NCBI GenBank assembly: GCA_014800845.1
Contig: JAAVFJ010000017.1
Location: forward strand, 1-64,000
Length of the DNA: 64,000 nucleotides
Source of the DNA: Bacteroidales bacterium
Lineage (GTDB): Bacteria; Bacteroidota; Bacteroidia; Bacteroidales; Muribaculaceae
Reading direction: 5' to 3'
The position numbers and the translations under genes are program-made. The notes beneath the pieces were generated by a model. That model saw only the letters and a program-made list of their open reading frames with translations, was not told the origin of the DNA and did not search any database. The first letter of the stretch is position 1. The number at the start of each line of letters is the position of its first letter. This document shows positions 46,137 to 53,343 of the stretch, piece after piece.

Positions 46137-47009
46137 ATGAGTGAAATCAAGATAGCCGGCATAATGAGAGCCGGCGCTTACTCTCCCAACCATATAGGCA
46201 ATGATGCCGCCATCTTCAACGCCACCGCCGAGGAGCTGCGCAAGCGCGGCTATATAGTGAACGTCTACAGCGAGGAGCAATTCCGCAAGGGCCTGATGGG
46301 CGAGGACGTGATTGTGAACATGTGTCGCGAGGCAGCCTCCATCGGCGAACTGCAGCGCCTGGAAGATGAGGGCAAGCTGGTGATCAATTCCGGCTACGGC
46401 ATAGAAAACTGCACTCGCGAGCGCATGACCCGCCTGCTGCTCGGCCACAACATACCCTATCCTGAGAGCCTGATTGTCAACACCAACGAGGCCGTAATCC
46501 CCGAGCTCAAGCGCGCCGGCTTCACCTCCTGCTGGATTAAGCGCGGCGATTTCCATGCCATGCACAAGGAGGATGTGTCCTACTGCCGTCACCCCGAAGA
46601 GACGCAGGAGGTGCTTCACGAATACTTCTACCGCGGCATCAAGCGCGCCGTTATCAACAAGCACCTGAGCGGCGACCTTATAAAGTTCTACGGTGTGGCC
46701 GGTTCCCCCTTCTTCTTCTGGTTCTACCCCTTTGATGCCGGCCACTCCAAGTATGGCTACGAAGAGGTGAACGGCAAGAGCCGCGGCATCAAATTCTCCG
46801 AGGAATACCTGCGCGAAATCTGCCAGCGCGCCTCGGAAGTGACCGATGTTAAAATCTACGGTGGCGACGCCATAGTGGCTCACGACGGCAGCATACGCAT
46901 AATCGACTGGAACGACTGGCCATCATTCGCCCCCTGCCGCAAGCAGGCCGCCCCCCACATAGCCAAATGTATAATCAACGCTATCAAGGCCCATGACGCA
47001 GCAAAATAA
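46137..47009 (+). CDS. ATP-grasp fold protein (RimK-like)
   Basis: 290 residues. The N-terminal third is an alpha/beta pre-ATP-grasp domain; the rest has features of an ATP-grasp: a lysine strand (CWIKRGDFHAMHK, about 120-135), a second lysine-bearing segment (INKHLSGDLIKFYGV) and a metal-binding end (GGDAIVAHDGSIRIIDWNDW, about 240-259) with Asp and Asn. ATP-grasps join a carboxylate to an amine, thiol or hydroxyl through an acyl-phosphate. It lies between the nucleotidyltransferase and the CDP-alcohol phosphotransferase (17-base overlap with the latter), so it may modify the alcohol headgroup or an amino-acid attached to it. Function inferred from context only. Confidence 0.7.
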   Translation: MSEIKIAGIMRAGAYSPNHIGNDAAIFNATAEELRKRGYIVNVYSEEQFRKGLMGEDVIVNMCREAASIGELQRLEDEGKLVINSGYGIENCTRERMTRLLLGHNIPYPESLIVNTNEAVIPELKRAGFTSCWIKRGDFHAMHKEDVSYCRHPEETQEVLHEYFYRGIKRAVINKHLSGDLIKFYGVAGSPFFFWFYPFDAGHSKYGYEEVNGKSRGIKFSEEYLREICQRASEVTDVKIYGGDAIVAHDGSIRIIDWNDWPSFAPCRKQAAPHIAKCIINAIKAHDAAK

Positions 47010-47964
47010 CACTGACTCCCTGAAAGGTTTTGCCCGCTTCAAGGCCGAATATAAAGCGTCGCTCAAATCATCGGATACCGAGGAGACCTTCGACCTCATT
47101 TTCTATCGCCCCATCGGCTTCGCCTGGGCGCTGCTTTTCCGCAGACTCGGCATTAAGCCCAACGCTGTGACCATAGCCTCGATATTCATAGGTGTTGCCG
47201 CGGGTATCATGATGTATTTCAGCAACATCTGGTACAACATAATAGGCATGGTGCTGCTCATGTGGGCCAACTCTTACGACTCTGCCGACGGGCAGCTGGC
47301 GCGCCTCACCAAGCAATACTCCCGCCTGGGCCGAATACTCGACGGCGTCAGTGGCGACTTCTGGTTCATCTCCATCTACGTCTGCATCTGTCTGCGCGAA
47401 GTCCACACCTCCCACTTCTTCGAGGCATATCCATGGGCCATCTGGCTGCTGGCAGTCGTGGCCGGCATCTGCCACTCATTGCAGGCGGCGCAGGCGGACT
47501 ACTACCGCCAGTTTCACCTCTTCTTCCTCAAAGGCAAAGAGGGGAGCGAACTCGACTCCTCTGCACCACTAAAGGAGAAGCACGACACTCTGAGCTGGCG
47601 CCATGACTTCTTCAGCAAACTCGTCTCCCACTTCTATCTCTCCTACACTATGAAGCAGGAGTCGCGCACCCCCGCCATGCAGGCACTGCGCGCAGAGCTG
47701 CGCAGCCGATTCGGCAACGCCGCCATCCCCGCCACCTTCCGCGAAGACTTCCGTCAGGCTTCTCTCCCCCTGATGAAATATACCAACATGCTCTCCTTCA
47801 ACACCCGCTGCTTCGCCCTCTTCGCATCGCTGTTCCTCCGGATGCCCTGGCTCTACTTCGCCTTCGAAGTGGTGGTGCTCAACATAATGCTGATCTACAT
47901 GATGGCGCGCCACGAATCAATCTGTCGCCGTTTCACAAAAGCACTCAAAGATGGAAAATACTAA
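46993..47964 (+). CDS. CDP-alcohol phosphatidyltransferase family membrane enzyme
   Basis: 323 residues with about six transmembrane segments. The signature DSADGQLARLTKQ...G...D...D is complete: D-G-x2-A-R-x8-G-x3-D-x3-D, about residues 96-122. The enzyme transfers a phospho-alcohol (or phosphatidyl) group from a CDP-linked donor to an alcohol in the inner membrane. A soluble, helical insertion (about 170-260) between the catalytic half and the last transmembrane segments makes it larger than PgsA or PssA (about 180-250 residues). With the nucleotidyltransferase and HAD protein it forms a plausible phospholipid or inositol-type lipid pathway. Confidence 0.88.
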   Translation: MTQQNNTDSLKGFARFKAEYKASLKSSDTEETFDLIFYRPIGFAWALLFRRLGIKPNAVTIASIFIGVAAGIMMYFSNIWYNIIGMVLLMWANSYDSADGQLARLTKQYSRLGRILDGVSGDFWFISIYVCICLREVHTSHFFEAYPWAIWLLAVVAGICHSLQAAQADYYRQFHLFFLKGKEGSELDSSAPLKEKHDTLSWRHDFFSKLVSHFYLSYTMKQESRTPAMQALRAELRSRFGNAAIPATFREDFRQASLPLMKYTNMLSFNTRCFALFASLFLRMPWLYFAFEVVVLNIMLIYMMARHESICRRFTKALKDGKY

Positions 47965-48706
47965 CCGCAACGGGGGCGCACAGCTCCCCAACCTCGACTA
48001 TACAGGCATAAAAGGGATAATCTTCGACTACGGCGGCACAATCGATTCCCGCGGTGACCACTGGAGCGAAGTGATATGGGATGCCTACCGTAAGGCTCAG
48101 GTGCTCGTGGACAAACAGGACTTCCGCGATGCCTACGTCTATGCCGAACGCGAATTGGCCCGCACCCTCCACATCCTCCCGCACCATAACTTCCGCGACC
48201 TGCTCATCATAAAAATGCGCATTGAGCTTCAGCACCTTGCGCAGGAAGGGCATTTCCCCGCCGACCTCATTGAAACGAAAGCCGAAGAGATAGCCCTGCT
48301 TTGCTACGAGGCGGCACGCCGCTGCATCGAGGAGGCGCGTCCCGTGCTCGACGAGCTCTACAAGCGCTACCCCATGGTGCTCGTGTCAAACTTCTACGGC
48401 AACGTGGAGGCTGTGCTGAAAGACTTCGGCCTGCGTCATTACTTCCGCGAGATAGTGGAGAGCGCCGTAGTGGGCGTGCGCAAACCTGACCCTCAGATAT
48501 TCCGACTGGGAGTGGAAGCGCTCGGCATGAAACCCGAAGAGGTGCTTGTGATAGGCGACAGCCTGCGCAAAGACATAGAGCCTGCCGAAAGCATAGGCTG
48601 CCGCGTGATGTGGCTGAAAGGCAAAGGCTGGACCGAAGCCGAAGATCTGCAGATGCACCCCGCCATCATATCCACCCTCGGCGACATCCTCCGCCTCCTG
48701 GCCTGA
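47951..48706 (+). CDS. HAD-superfamily hydrolase with Gly at the second motif-I Asp
   Basis: 251 residues. Motif I is FDYGGTID (25-32): nucleophile Asp26 is kept, but the usual DxDGT acid/base Asp is Gly28. Motif II is LVSNFYGN, motif III Lys in VRKPDPQIF, motif IV GDSLRKDI. The cap is inserted after motif I (C1 type). HAD proteins mostly dephosphorylate small molecules; a missing second Asp is seen in some subfamilies and may alter the reaction. It overlaps the CDP-alcohol phosphotransferase by 14 bases and ends the operon, so it may remove the phosphate left after headgroup transfer. Confidence 0.85.
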   Translation: MENTNRNGGAQLPNLDYTGIKGIIFDYGGTIDSRGDHWSEVIWDAYRKAQVLVDKQDFRDAYVYAERELARTLHILPHHNFRDLLIIKMRIELQHLAQEGHFPADLIETKAEEIALLCYEAARRCIEEARPVLDELYKRYPMVLVSNFYGNVEAVLKDFGLRHYFREIVESAVVGVRKPDPQIFRLGVEALGMKPEEVLVIGDSLRKDIEPAESIGCRVMWLKGKGWTEAEDLQMHPAIISTLGDILRLLA

Positions 48707-48788
48707 CCCCGCAGTCGGTAAAGCTGACTCTCTAAACATTATTTTGACCTAAACCGTCGTATATAACAACCCTCATTATCACTAACTT

Positions 48789-48989
48789 ATGACACAAGCA
48801 GAATATCATTCTTACCGTTTTGACTCCAAAAGTGAGCCAAGCGATGAACAGTTAGGCCAGCTAATGGAAAATGCGGCTGAAAAGGTTAGGGAATCTAACC
48901 GCGAGTCAAACAAGCAGTTTTTTGCAGAGTTGCGCCGAGCAAGTGAGGAAGCTAAGAAGCGCGGAACAACCCACACCGATATGCTATGA
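48789..48989 (+). CDS. Small hydrophilic protein, putative antitoxin partner of zeta-like kinase
   Basis: 66 residues, highly charged and probably helical (DEQLGQLMENAAEKVRES, about 20-37), with no recognised DNA-binding motif. The stop overlaps the start of the zeta-toxin-like gene by 4 bases, the tight arrangement usual for toxin-antitoxin pairs. Antitoxin role is inferred from arrangement alone. Base composition is lower in GC than its neighbours. Confidence 0.6.
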   Translation: MTQAEYHSYRFDSKSEPSDEQLGQLMENAAEKVRESNRESNKQFFAELRRASEEAKKRGTTHTDML

Positions 48990-49588
48990 GAAAAGAGGGC
49001 CATGCACCGCTGCTGATTGTAATTGCCGGTCCTAACGGGTCAGGCAAGACTACAATCACTTCCGAGGTGCTCGAAAGTGATTGGCTGGAAGATGCCGTCT
49101 ATATTAACCCTGACATTGTAGCTCAGGAGAGGTTTGGTAACTGGAATTCCCCCGAAGCTGTGCGTGAGGCTGCTCTTTTTTGTGAGCAGTGGCGCGAACA
49201 GTGCCTGACCAATGGGCAAAGTCTAATTTTTGAAACAGTTATGTCGGCTCCTGATAAGTTGGATTTTATCCGTCGCGCAAAGAAGGCGGGCTACTTTGTG
49301 AGAATTTTCTTCATATCCACAGAGAATCCAACGATTAATGCCGCTCGTATTGCCCGGCGTGTGATGAAGGGGGGACATGATGTGCCTATTCCGAAGATAA
49401 TTTCACGCTACATAAAGTCCATTGCAAACTGTGCGGAAATCGCCCCCGTGGTTGATCGACTTTATGTCTATGACAATTCTCTCGATGATAAAAAGGCTAT
49501 CCCTCTTTTCCGCCTCCGCAACGGAGAAACCGGTAAACAATATGTGGATGAGGTGCCTGAATGGGCACAAAATATTCTCCCCAAGTAA
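48986..49588 (+). CDS. Zeta-toxin-like P-loop kinase
   Basis: 200 residues. Walker A AGPNGSGKTT (about 14-23); zeta-type motifs YINPDIVAQERF (about 38-49) and LIFETVMSAPDKLDFIRRA (about 80-98) with a probable catalytic Asp/Glu; RIARRVMKGGHDVP (about 123-136) is typical. Zeta toxins phosphorylate UDP-N-acetylglucosamine and block wall synthesis; related bacterial proteins can have other targets. It is paired with the 66-residue gene upstream (4-base overlap). No transmembrane or secretion signal. Lower GC than surrounding genes, suggesting acquisition. Confidence 0.83.
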   Translation: MRKEGHAPLLIVIAGPNGSGKTTITSEVLESDWLEDAVYINPDIVAQERFGNWNSPEAVREAALFCEQWREQCLTNGQSLIFETVMSAPDKLDFIRRAKKAGYFVRIFFISTENPTINAARIARRVMKGGHDVPIPKIISRYIKSIANCAEIAPVVDRLYVYDNSLDDKKAIPLFRLRNGETGKQYVDEVPEWAQNILPK

Positions 49589-49671
49589 GAAATCCTGACT
49601 TAATAGCGAGGTAGATTATCGGGGAAATTGTGTTTATCCCGATTTTCTTTGCCGACTAATCGGGCAGAGGG

Positions 49672-49702
49672 TTGGAAGTTTAGAGAATATTTCGTAATTT
49701 TG
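49672..49702 (+). promoter_or_regulatory. Promoter of the tubulin/actin-like operon
   Basis: TTG (49672-49674) and TAATTTTG (49695-49702) are separated by 20 bases. Transcription would start near 49707, which excludes the in-frame start at 49628 and leaves ATGs at 49712 (almost leaderless) and 49772 (about 65-base leader). Confidence 0.75.
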
Positions 49703-49771
49703 CGGCATACTATGCGCTTAATTTATCGACATATTCTCTTATTGCTTTCTTCCCGGTCATTTGGGCAGGGT

Positions 49772-51289
49772 ATGTGGCGAGAGTTTGCAGCTGTTGCCGT
49801 GGCCTTTGTGTTGACTTTGGGTGTATGCCTCAGCTTTTCGGCCTGCTCCTCTGACAGCGACCGCGTGTCGGCGCTCATAGCTCAGGCTGCTCGTGACCCA
49901 GAGTTGCGCAATGAACAAACCTTCAATGAGTTGAGCTCGCTGATTCTGGCCCGTCCGGAGAAGTACAAGGGCTTTCTGACCCCTTCAGGGGGTGTGGATG
50001 TGGCCAAGCTTCAGGCGGCTTACGATGCGGCTGCCGGGAAAGGTGATGGCGACAGCGAGTGGAATCTGAGCGAATATGGGGGTGCGCTGAGCGGCGACCT
50101 GCGTCTGCGCCTCATGCTTGAGCGCTCCGGCTCCATGACCGGATATGACCGCGGCGCCCGCAGTACCGGTGATTTCAAGCGTGTGCTCAGCGAGATGATA
50201 ACCCGCTTCCCCGGGCGCAGGAATGACGACGGCTCCATTCTGGTAGTGAACGACGGGCTGTATGGCTACCCCGGCACTTTCGATACCTTCCTGCAGGAGA
50301 AGGACATCTTTAGCTCCACTGCCTCCATTGGCAATCCGGCGTTTACCGATTTCCGCAAGATATTTGAAAACTCGCTCACTGACACAGTGCCCGAGCGCGT
50401 CACCGTGCTGGTGACAGACCTGATTTACTCGCCGCGCGGAGCGGCCGGAATGACTGCCGAAAAGATTTTCAATGAGGAGGGTGCGCTGGCCTCCTACCTC
50501 TTTGAAAAACATCTGGACAAGAGCATGCTCATAGTGCGACTCAGTTCCGATTTCTCCGGCACGTATTACCCGTATGCCGACAGCAAACCGTTTCAGTTCA
50601 ACGGTCAACGTCCTTATTACTTGATAATCACCGGCAGTGCGGCGGCCATGTCGCGTCTGCGTGGCTCCGATAAGTATGCTTCATTCACCGATTTCCGTTC
50701 ACTTCCCGGCTACGAGCAGCAGTATTTCTTCAACCGCCGCCCCCTGCCGCTGAAGTGGTGGAGCCTGATGCCCAGAGCCAACGCCACACAGGGTGATTAC
50801 ACACTGGCCGGGGGCGACTCCGAAAGCGGGGCCCACAGCCTGAAAGATGCGCGTCCGGCGCGCGACACGGGCGAGATGCTCTTCACCGTGGCTGCCGACA
50901 TGAGCGGCATACCCGCCGAGGCTGATTACCTGCTTGACAAGTCAAATTACCGTGTGGACAGCGATGCCCCGGTAGAGATTCTGGAGATAAAAGCTGCCGA
51001 CAAGGTGGAGAAGAACCCGCGCAACCAGCGTTATCTGAAGCGTGCCACTCACCTGATTACGCTGCGACTCTCCGGCAAATCCACTCCCGACGATGTGAAG
51101 GTCACGCTGCTCAACCGTCTGCCCGACTGGGTGAAGCAGGGGAGCAGTAAGGATGACCGCTCGCCTTACGGCTCGTTTGCTTCGCGCACCTTCGGTCTGG
51201 AGCCATTCCTGCAGGGTGTCTACAACGCCTACTACGGCACGGCTGCCATCCCGGCATTCACCTCATTTGACATCAAATTCACTCACTGA
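49772..51289 (+). CDS. vWA-like lipoprotein of the tubulin/actin operon
   Basis: 505 residues from the ATG at 49772, preceded by GGGCAGGG; an upstream ATG at 49712 would add 20 residues before the signal peptide. The lipobox FSAC gives the acylated Cys at 25. A helical segment (about 35-100) leads to a vWA-like domain from about 113, with a MIDAS-like LERSGSM (E-x-S-x-S; the usual first Asp is Glu), a Thr/Asp-containing strand VTVLVTDLIYSP and long beta segments to the C-terminus. vWA domains bind metal and protein ligands. As a lipoprotein it should face the periplasm or surface. It heads a five-gene operon with a membrane protein (15-base gap), a tubulin-like GTPase and an actin-like ATPase. 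Function unknown. Confidence 0.78.
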   Translation: MWREFAAVAVAFVLTLGVCLSFSACSSDSDRVSALIAQAARDPELRNEQTFNELSSLILARPEKYKGFLTPSGGVDVAKLQAAYDAAAGKGDGDSEWNLSEYGGALSGDLRLRLMLERSGSMTGYDRGARSTGDFKRVLSEMITRFPGRRNDDGSILVVNDGLYGYPGTFDTFLQEKDIFSSTASIGNPAFTDFRKIFENSLTDTVPERVTVLVTDLIYSPRGAAGMTAEKIFNEEGALASYLFEKHLDKSMLIVRLSSDFSGTYYPYADSKPFQFNGQRPYYLIITGSAAAMSRLRGSDKYASFTDFRSLPGYEQQYFFNRRPLPLKWWSLMPRANATQGDYTLAGGDSESGAHSLKDARPARDTGEMLFTVAADMSGIPAEADYLLDKSNYRVDSDAPVEILEIKAADKVEKNPRNQRYLKRATHLITLRLSGKSTPDDVKVTLLNRLPDWVKQGSSKDDRSPYGSFASRTFGLEPFLQGVYNAYYGTAAIPAFTSFDIKFTH

Positions 51290-51304
51290 TAGATTATACA
51301 CGCC

Positions 51305-51793
51305 ATGCGTCAGGAAATAAAATACATGTTACTCGCCGGAGCAGTGGTGATATCGCTGCTGTTCCTCGTGCTTGGGGGGCAGATCTATCCGCGCCTCTAT
51401 TTCGGTCCGGAGGACCTGGAGGGTATTCAGGATGTGTTCCGTGAAGACCTCCGCTCGCGCGGCTGGACGCTCCATTTGTCAATGCTCATAGTAGGTCTGC
51501 CGTGGGTAATGGCCGGGCTGTTCTATTACATAATCAACTCCGTGCACTTCGACCGCTGGTGGAACTGGCTGATAGTGCTGGGTGTCAGCACATTGCTTAC
51601 TGCCTGGTGCTCCATCAAGATGCTCTCGGGCTACATGGAGGAGTTTCAGGTGGGCCTGTCAGATTATTACCGGCCGCTGACCGAGACGCTTGCCGGCTGG
51701 GTAGCACTCTTCTCAGTCATAATATTTATAGTGGCTTCCTACGGACTCCGCTGGTGGAGCTCAAATTGTCGTCACACTCCAATTCCGCAATAA
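51305..51793 (+). CDS. Small four-helix membrane protein of the tubulin/actin operon
   Basis: 162 residues with four predicted transmembrane segments (about 8-28, 58-78, 86-106 and 132-152) and short loops; the periplasmic or cytoplasmic side loop after the first segment is about 30 residues. No family recognised. It lies between the vWA-like lipoprotein and the tubulin-like gene (4-base gap), so it may be the membrane anchor or linker between the outside lipoprotein and the cytoplasmic filament proteins. Confidence 0.75.
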   Translation: MRQEIKYMLLAGAVVISLLFLVLGGQIYPRLYFGPEDLEGIQDVFREDLRSRGWTLHLSMLIVGLPWVMAGLFYYIINSVHFDRWWNWLIVLGVSTLLTAWCSIKMLSGYMEEFQVGLSDYYRPLTETLAGWVALFSVIIFIVASYGLRWWSSNCRHTPIPQ

Positions 51794-51797
51794 TCAG

Positions 51798-53312
51798 ATG
51801 CGTTTATTCCTATTTGCTATCGGAGGCTCCGGTTCGCGAGTGCTCAAATCGCTGGCCATGCTTTGTGCAGCCGGCGTGAAACCTGTTGACCCCGCTACCG
51901 GCAAGCCCTACGAGAATCTTGAAATCATACCCATAATCGTAGACCCCCACCAGGCGGGGCGCGATGTGAAGCGCACCGTGGAATTGCTTGAGGCCTACCG
52001 CAAAATCCACAATATGCTCTATGCGGGCAACCGGGCTCCCGAGGGCTTTTTCAGCACCAAAATCACCACGTTGGCAGCACTGATGCCCAAGGGGAGCGGA
52101 GCGCTGCGCGATTCGTTTCTCTACAACATGACAGCCGTGGAGCGCCTGCGTTTCCGCGAGTTTATAGAGTTTAACAATCTCGACGAGAGCAATCAGGCGC
52201 TCATGCAGATGCTCTTCAGCAGCGCGCAGCTCGACACCTCCATGCACATAGGCTTCGTGGGTAGCCCCAACATAGGCTCCGTGGCCCTCAATCGCTTCAA
52301 GGAGTCTGACGAATTCCGCGCGTTTGGCAACCTGCTTGGCGAGAACGACCGCATCTTCTTCATCTCCAGCATATTCGGCGGCACAGGCGCTGCCGGCTTC
52401 CCTATAATGGTGAAGAATATCCGCGCCGCCTCCGACTCCACCCTCACCTCACGTGGCTACATGCGTACCGCTCCCATCGGGGCGCTCACGCTGTTGCCCT
52501 ATTTCAATATCGAGCACTCCCGCACCTCTCCCATAAACAAGGCCGACTTCCTGCTGAAGACCCGCTCGGCGCTTCACTACTACGCCAAGAGCCTCACGGC
52601 TGCGGGCGGTGAGCGGCAGGTGGATTCCATCTACTACCTCGGCGACAAAGTGACCTCATCCCCCTACGTCAACGACCCCGGCGAGGGTGGCCAGCTCAAT
52701 GCCGCCCACCTCATAGAGCTCATAGGCGCGATGGCTCCGCTGCATTTCCTCGCCACTCCCGAGGCTGACTTAGGGCGCGAAGCGCGTGCCTTTGAATATG
52801 GCCTGGCCGTGGACACCAACAACGTGGACTTCCAGAGCTTCGATCCCCGCACACGCAGCATGATAGCCGCGCCGCTGCTCAGGCTCCATCTGCTCACACT
52901 CTTCCTGGACCATAAGCTCAAGGACTGCATAGGGCGCGGGTTCACCAAGGACACCCCCTCCATAGGGCGCGAATTTCTCTCCACCGATTTCTATCAGACA
53001 CTCTCCAACCATTTCCTGCCGAAATACTGGGACTGGCTGGAGGAGATGGATGAGAACAACCGCCACGTCACCCTTTTTGACCTGGAAACTGCCGGCAAGC
53101 TGGAAAATATAGTGAAGGGCATCCCGGCCAAAAAGGGCTTCCTCACCGGCTCGCGCCTGACCTACGATGACCTGTTCGCGCGCATCAACTCCGTGAGCAA
53201 GAAATATAACGGCAAGTTCACCCCCGCGCAGCTCCCGCTGAAGCTGTTGCAGACATTCCACATTGCCGTCTCTCAGATTATAGACGAGCGCTTCCCCGCG
53301 CTAAATGACTGA
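51798..53312 (+). CDS. Tubulin/FtsZ-superfamily protein (Tubulin_2-like)
   Basis: 504 residues. The N-terminal LFAIGGSGSRVLKSL (about 3-17) fits the first Rossmann glycine loop of tubulin-like GTPases, and FGGTGAAGFP (193-202) matches the tubulin signature (GGGTGSG-type). This combination is the mark of the Tubulin_2 (PF13809-type) branch, distinct from cell-division FtsZ. The second half (about 205-504) is helical with no recognised domain, longer than FtsZ. It is expected to bind GTP and may polymerise. Partners are encoded on both sides: a four-helix membrane protein upstream and a large actin-like ATPase 31 bases downstream. Confidence 0.8.
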   Translation: MRLFLFAIGGSGSRVLKSLAMLCAAGVKPVDPATGKPYENLEIIPIIVDPHQAGRDVKRTVELLEAYRKIHNMLYAGNRAPEGFFSTKITTLAALMPKGSGALRDSFLYNMTAVERLRFREFIEFNNLDESNQALMQMLFSSAQLDTSMHIGFVGSPNIGSVALNRFKESDEFRAFGNLLGENDRIFFISSIFGGTGAAGFPIMVKNIRAASDSTLTSRGYMRTAPIGALTLLPYFNIEHSRTSPINKADFLLKTRSALHYYAKSLTAAGGERQVDSIYYLGDKVTSSPYVNDPGEGGQLNAAHLIELIGAMAPLHFLATPEADLGREARAFEYGLAVDTNNVDFQSFDPRTRSMIAAPLLRLHLLTLFLDHKLKDCIGRGFTKDTPSIGREFLSTDFYQTLSNHFLPKYWDWLEEMDENNRHVTLFDLETAGKLENIVKGIPAKKGFLTGSRLTYDDLFARINSVSKKYNGKFTPAQLPLKLLQTFHIAVSQIIDERFPALND

Positions 53313-53343
53313 CTCCCGCGAGTCAACTAAACCGGACACTTAA

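Noticed and set aside
49628..49711. Earlier start for the vWA-like lipoprotein
   Set aside because: It lies upstream of the promoter at 49672-49702 and places 48 residues before the signal peptide.
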